Shown one piece after another: positions 5,619 to 6,744 of a DNA stretch of 6,744 nucleotides (the first letter of the stretch is position 1; each line of letters starts with the position of its first letter). This stretch comes from Atribacterota bacterium. GTDB lineage: Bacteria > Atribacterota > Phoenicimicrobiia > Phoenicimicrobiales > Phoenicimicrobiaceae. The position numbers and the translations under genes are program-made. The stretch is from contig DAOUWX010000096.1 in assembly GCA_030666935.1 (NCBI GenBank), forward strand, positions 1-6,744. The letters are read 5' to 3'. The notes beneath the pieces are model-generated. The model was given only the letters and a program-made list of their open reading frames with translations. It did not search any database and had not been told where the DNA came from.

Positions 5619-6329
5619 TTAAACCACTTCAGTCTCTTTTTCAACAGTTGATTTCTTCCCTTCAATAACTGCATCAGCTACAACTGAAGAAATTAATTTT
5701 ACTGCTCTTATCGCATCATCATTACCTGGAATCACATAATCTATTACTTCCGGGTTGCAATTTGTATCCACAATTGCCACTATAGGAATAGAAAGTTTAT
5801 TGGCTTCAGCAACTGCAATATTCTCTTTTTTGGGATCAATTATGAATATTGCAGCTGGAAGTTCTTCCATATCTTTAATTCCGGTTAATATTTTTTCAAG
5901 TTTCTCTTTTTCCCTTTTTAAGCTTATAACTTCTTTTTTGGGAAGAACTTCAAACATATTATTATTTTCCATTTCTTCCAATTCATGAAGCCTTTTAACT
6001 CTTTTTCTAATAGTATTAAAATTAGTTAATATTCCGCCTAACCATCTATAATTTACATAAAACATGCCACACCTTTCAGCTTCGTTTTTAATCGCTTCCT
6101 GAGCCTGTTTTTTTGTTCCTACGAACAGTATATTACCGCCATTGCCAGATATTTCTCTTATGAAATCATATGCTACCTCGACTAATTTCACGGTCTGTTG
6201 AAGATCTATAATATATATATTATTTCTTTCTGTAAAAATATATGTTTTCATCCTGGGATCCCATCGCCGCATTTGGTGGCCAAAATGTACACCTGCCTCT
6301 AGCAATTGTTTCATTGAAATTACACTCAT
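5619..6329 (-). CDS. rpsB: 30S ribosomal protein S2
   Basis: S2 binds late to the small subunit between head and body and is needed for recruiting S1 or the initiation complex. At 236 aa it has normal length. The N-terminal signature EAGVHFGHQMRRWDPRM (from residue 11) is followed by IYIIDLQQT, FVGTKKQAQEAI, the RWLGGILTNF segment, a charged coiled-coil-like stretch around residues 105-150, and the second signature PAAIFIIDP with VDTNCNPEVIDYVIPGNDDAIRA. The C-terminus is the usual variable charged tail. The start at 6329 has GGAGG 7 nt upstream. It is the first gene of the cluster, preceded by a strong promoter at 6443-6471 and a leader of about 107 nt. Confidence 0.98.
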   Translation of the reverse strand: MSVISMKQLLEAGVHFGHQMRRWDPRMKTYIFTERNNIYIIDLQQTVKLVEVAYDFIREISGNGGNILFVGTKKQAQEAIKNEAERCGMFYVNYRWLGGILTNFNTIRKRVKRLHELEEMENNNMFEVLPKKEVISLKREKEKLEKILTGIKDMEELPAAIFIIDPKKENIAVAEANKLSIPIVAIVDTNCNPEVIDYVIPGNDDAIRAVKLISSVVADAVIEGKKSTVEKETEVV

Positions 6330-6409
6330 CTACCATCCTCCAATTTCTATTTTTATAGTTTTATATTTTTATTTTTTTTATGATTTAAAAATTATCACAA
6401 ATCGTTATA

Positions 6410-6426
6410 ACTTATACATGATAAGT
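6410..6426 (-). promoter_or_regulatory. Small hairpin in the rpsB leader
   Basis: ACTTAT and ATAAGT form a perfect 6-bp inverted repeat with a 5-nt loop, 10-26 nt downstream of the predicted transcription start of rpsB. S2 autoregulates its operon through the mRNA leader in some bacteria, so a structured leader is plausible. This AT-only stem is weak and could be chance. The rest of the leader down to the ribosome binding site is A/T-rich and shows no further structure. Confidence 0.25.
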
Positions 6427-6442
6427 ACACAAAATCAAAGAT

Positions 6443-6471
6443 AGTATAACACAGTTTTTTTTCTAAATCAA
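6443..6471 (-). promoter_or_regulatory. Sigma-A-type promoter of the rpsB operon
   Basis: On the minus strand TTGATT (6466-6471) and TATACT (6443-6448) are separated by exactly 17 bp. A TG one base upstream of the -10 gives an extended -10 element, and the spacer contains a run of eight A residues. The -35 matches 4 of 6 consensus positions and the -10 matches 5 of 6. Transcription should begin near 6436, giving a leader of about 107 nt. It lies between the rpsB leader and the repeat block that begins at 6481. Confidence 0.75.
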
Positions 6472-6482
6472 GAAAATTAATA

Positions 6483-6555
6483 TAGCGTAGAGCGTACAGC
6501 GTGGAGCGTATAGTATAATTAGTATCTAGTATATAGTATTTAGTATTTAGTAAAG
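6483..6555 (+). repeat. Heptad array changing from AGCGTAN to TAGTATT units
   Basis: The word NAG recurs at 6483, 6490, 6497, 6504 and 6511, then after a 2-bp slip at 6520, 6527, 6534, 6541 and 6548. The first half has units TAGCGTA, GAGCGTA, CAGCGTG and GAGCGTA; the second half has TAGTATC, TAGTATA and TAGTATT. All fit roughly NAGYRTN, so one array appears to have drifted along its length. The segment 6541-6559 is an exact inverted copy of 4941-4959. The array sits about 12 bp upstream of the rpsB promoter -35. Confidence 0.88.
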
Positions 6556-6575
6556 AAAATAAGATAGAGAGAAGA

Positions 6576-6592
6576 AGATTTCACAGAAATCT
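6576..6592. repeat. Perfect 7-bp inverted repeat with 3-nt loop
   Basis: AGATTTC (6576-6582) and GAAATCT (6586-6592) flank ACA. It lies in a short non-periodic stretch between the heptad array ending at 6555 and the octad array starting at 6611. It has no T tract on either side, so it does not look like a terminator. It could be the remnant of a small palindromic element comparable to the one at 4777-4815. Confidence 0.4.
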
Positions 6593-6610
6593 AATTCGTA
6601 TTTTGTTGAG

Positions 6611-6650
6611 AATTAGTTAGCTAGTTACTGGTTTGCTGGTTAGATAGCTT
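6611..6650 (+). repeat. Octad-like array, TRGTT family
   Basis: TRGTT-type words start at 6614, 6622, 6629, 6637 and, more diverged, 6645. The spacing is 8, 7, 8 and 8 bp. The words (TAGTTAC, TGGTTTGC, TGGTTAGA) resemble the TAACTGGT units at 9-28. As at the left end of the window, this array is followed on the plus strand by an ACGAGAT heptad array. Confidence 0.6.
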
Positions 6651-6683
6651 AATACTGATTTATCAATCAACTAAATCTTTAAA

Positions 6684-6744
6684 CTATCCGCTATACGCTA
6701 TTTTGTACGAGATACGATTCACGAGATACGAGATACGAATTATG
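6684..6744 (+). repeat. Heptad arrays, CTATACG then ACGAGAT
   Basis: CTA recurs at 6684, 6691 and 6698, and then ACG at 6707, 6714, 6721, 6728 and 6735, each with exact 7-bp period and a 2-bp slip between the two. The ACGAGAT family matches the array at 35-69 in the same orientation. The array runs to the window edge and may continue. From 6481 to 6744 no gene is supported. Confidence 0.9.

Noticed and set aside
1079..5988. Several plus-strand open frames of 60-100 codons, for example at 2156-2413, 3449-3655, 5081-5383 and 5755-5988
   Set aside because: All lie antisense to well-identified minus-strand genes, have biased low-complexity translations and carry no independent support.
6483..6744. 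Possible CRISPR array
   Set aside because: The units are 7-8 bp and directly adjacent, with no 25-40 bp repeats and no unique spacers of constant length.

Overview
This window is one bacterial housekeeping gene cluster, entirely on the minus strand, in AT-rich DNA. In transcription order (right to left) it reads rpsB (ribosomal protein S2), tsf (elongation factor Ts), pyrH (UMP kinase), frr (ribosome recycling factor), a 56-residue 2[4Fe-4S] ferredoxin, uppS (undecaprenyl diphosphate synthase), cdsA (phosphatidate cytidylyltransferase) and dxr (DXP reductoisomerase). Apart from the ferredoxin this is a widely conserved bacterial order that links translation, pyrimidine nucleotide supply, cell-wall lipid carrier, phospholipid synthesis and the MEP isoprenoid pathway. 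The low GC, the bacterial-type MEP and cell-wall genes, the short EF-Ts and the clostridial-type ferredoxin suggest an anaerobic, low-GC bacterium. An uncultured lineage such as Atribacterota is a guess that I cannot confirm from this window.

Layout: 1-72 repeats; 73-1236 dxr; 1237-1554 mostly a repeat-filled gap; 1555-2370 cdsA, overlapping uppS (2354-3106) by 17 bp; 3116-3177 a terminator-like hairpin just before uppS; 3184-3354 ferredoxin; 3396-3953 frr; 3956-4675 pyrH, 2 bp from frr; 4676-4983 a second repeat-filled gap; 4984-5583 tsf; 5619-6329 rpsB; 6330-6480 leader and a strong sigma-A-type promoter; 6481-6744 more repeats. Genes within each block are tightly packed and mostly have good ribosome binding sites. 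The three large gaps are quite different.

The unusual content is in the gaps. Almost every apparently random AT-rich stretch between genes resolves into degenerate tandem arrays with an exact 7-bp (sometimes 8-bp) period. Several word families (TAGTCGT, TAGTATT/ACTATTC, CGTTTTT, ACGAGAT, AGCGTAN, and octads such as RATTGACC and TAACTGGT) recur in different gaps, in conserved order, sometimes inverted. Two gaps inside the operon (tsf-pyrH and cdsA-dxr) share the same ordered composite. One of them also carries a REP-like palindrome of the TCATTGCGAG...GCAATCTC type. The arrays run right up to gene edges: pyrH begins 4 bp after one, and cdsA and tsf end within 3 bp of others. This heptad/octad repeat system is the main item worth following up. 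The genes themselves look ordinary and intact.
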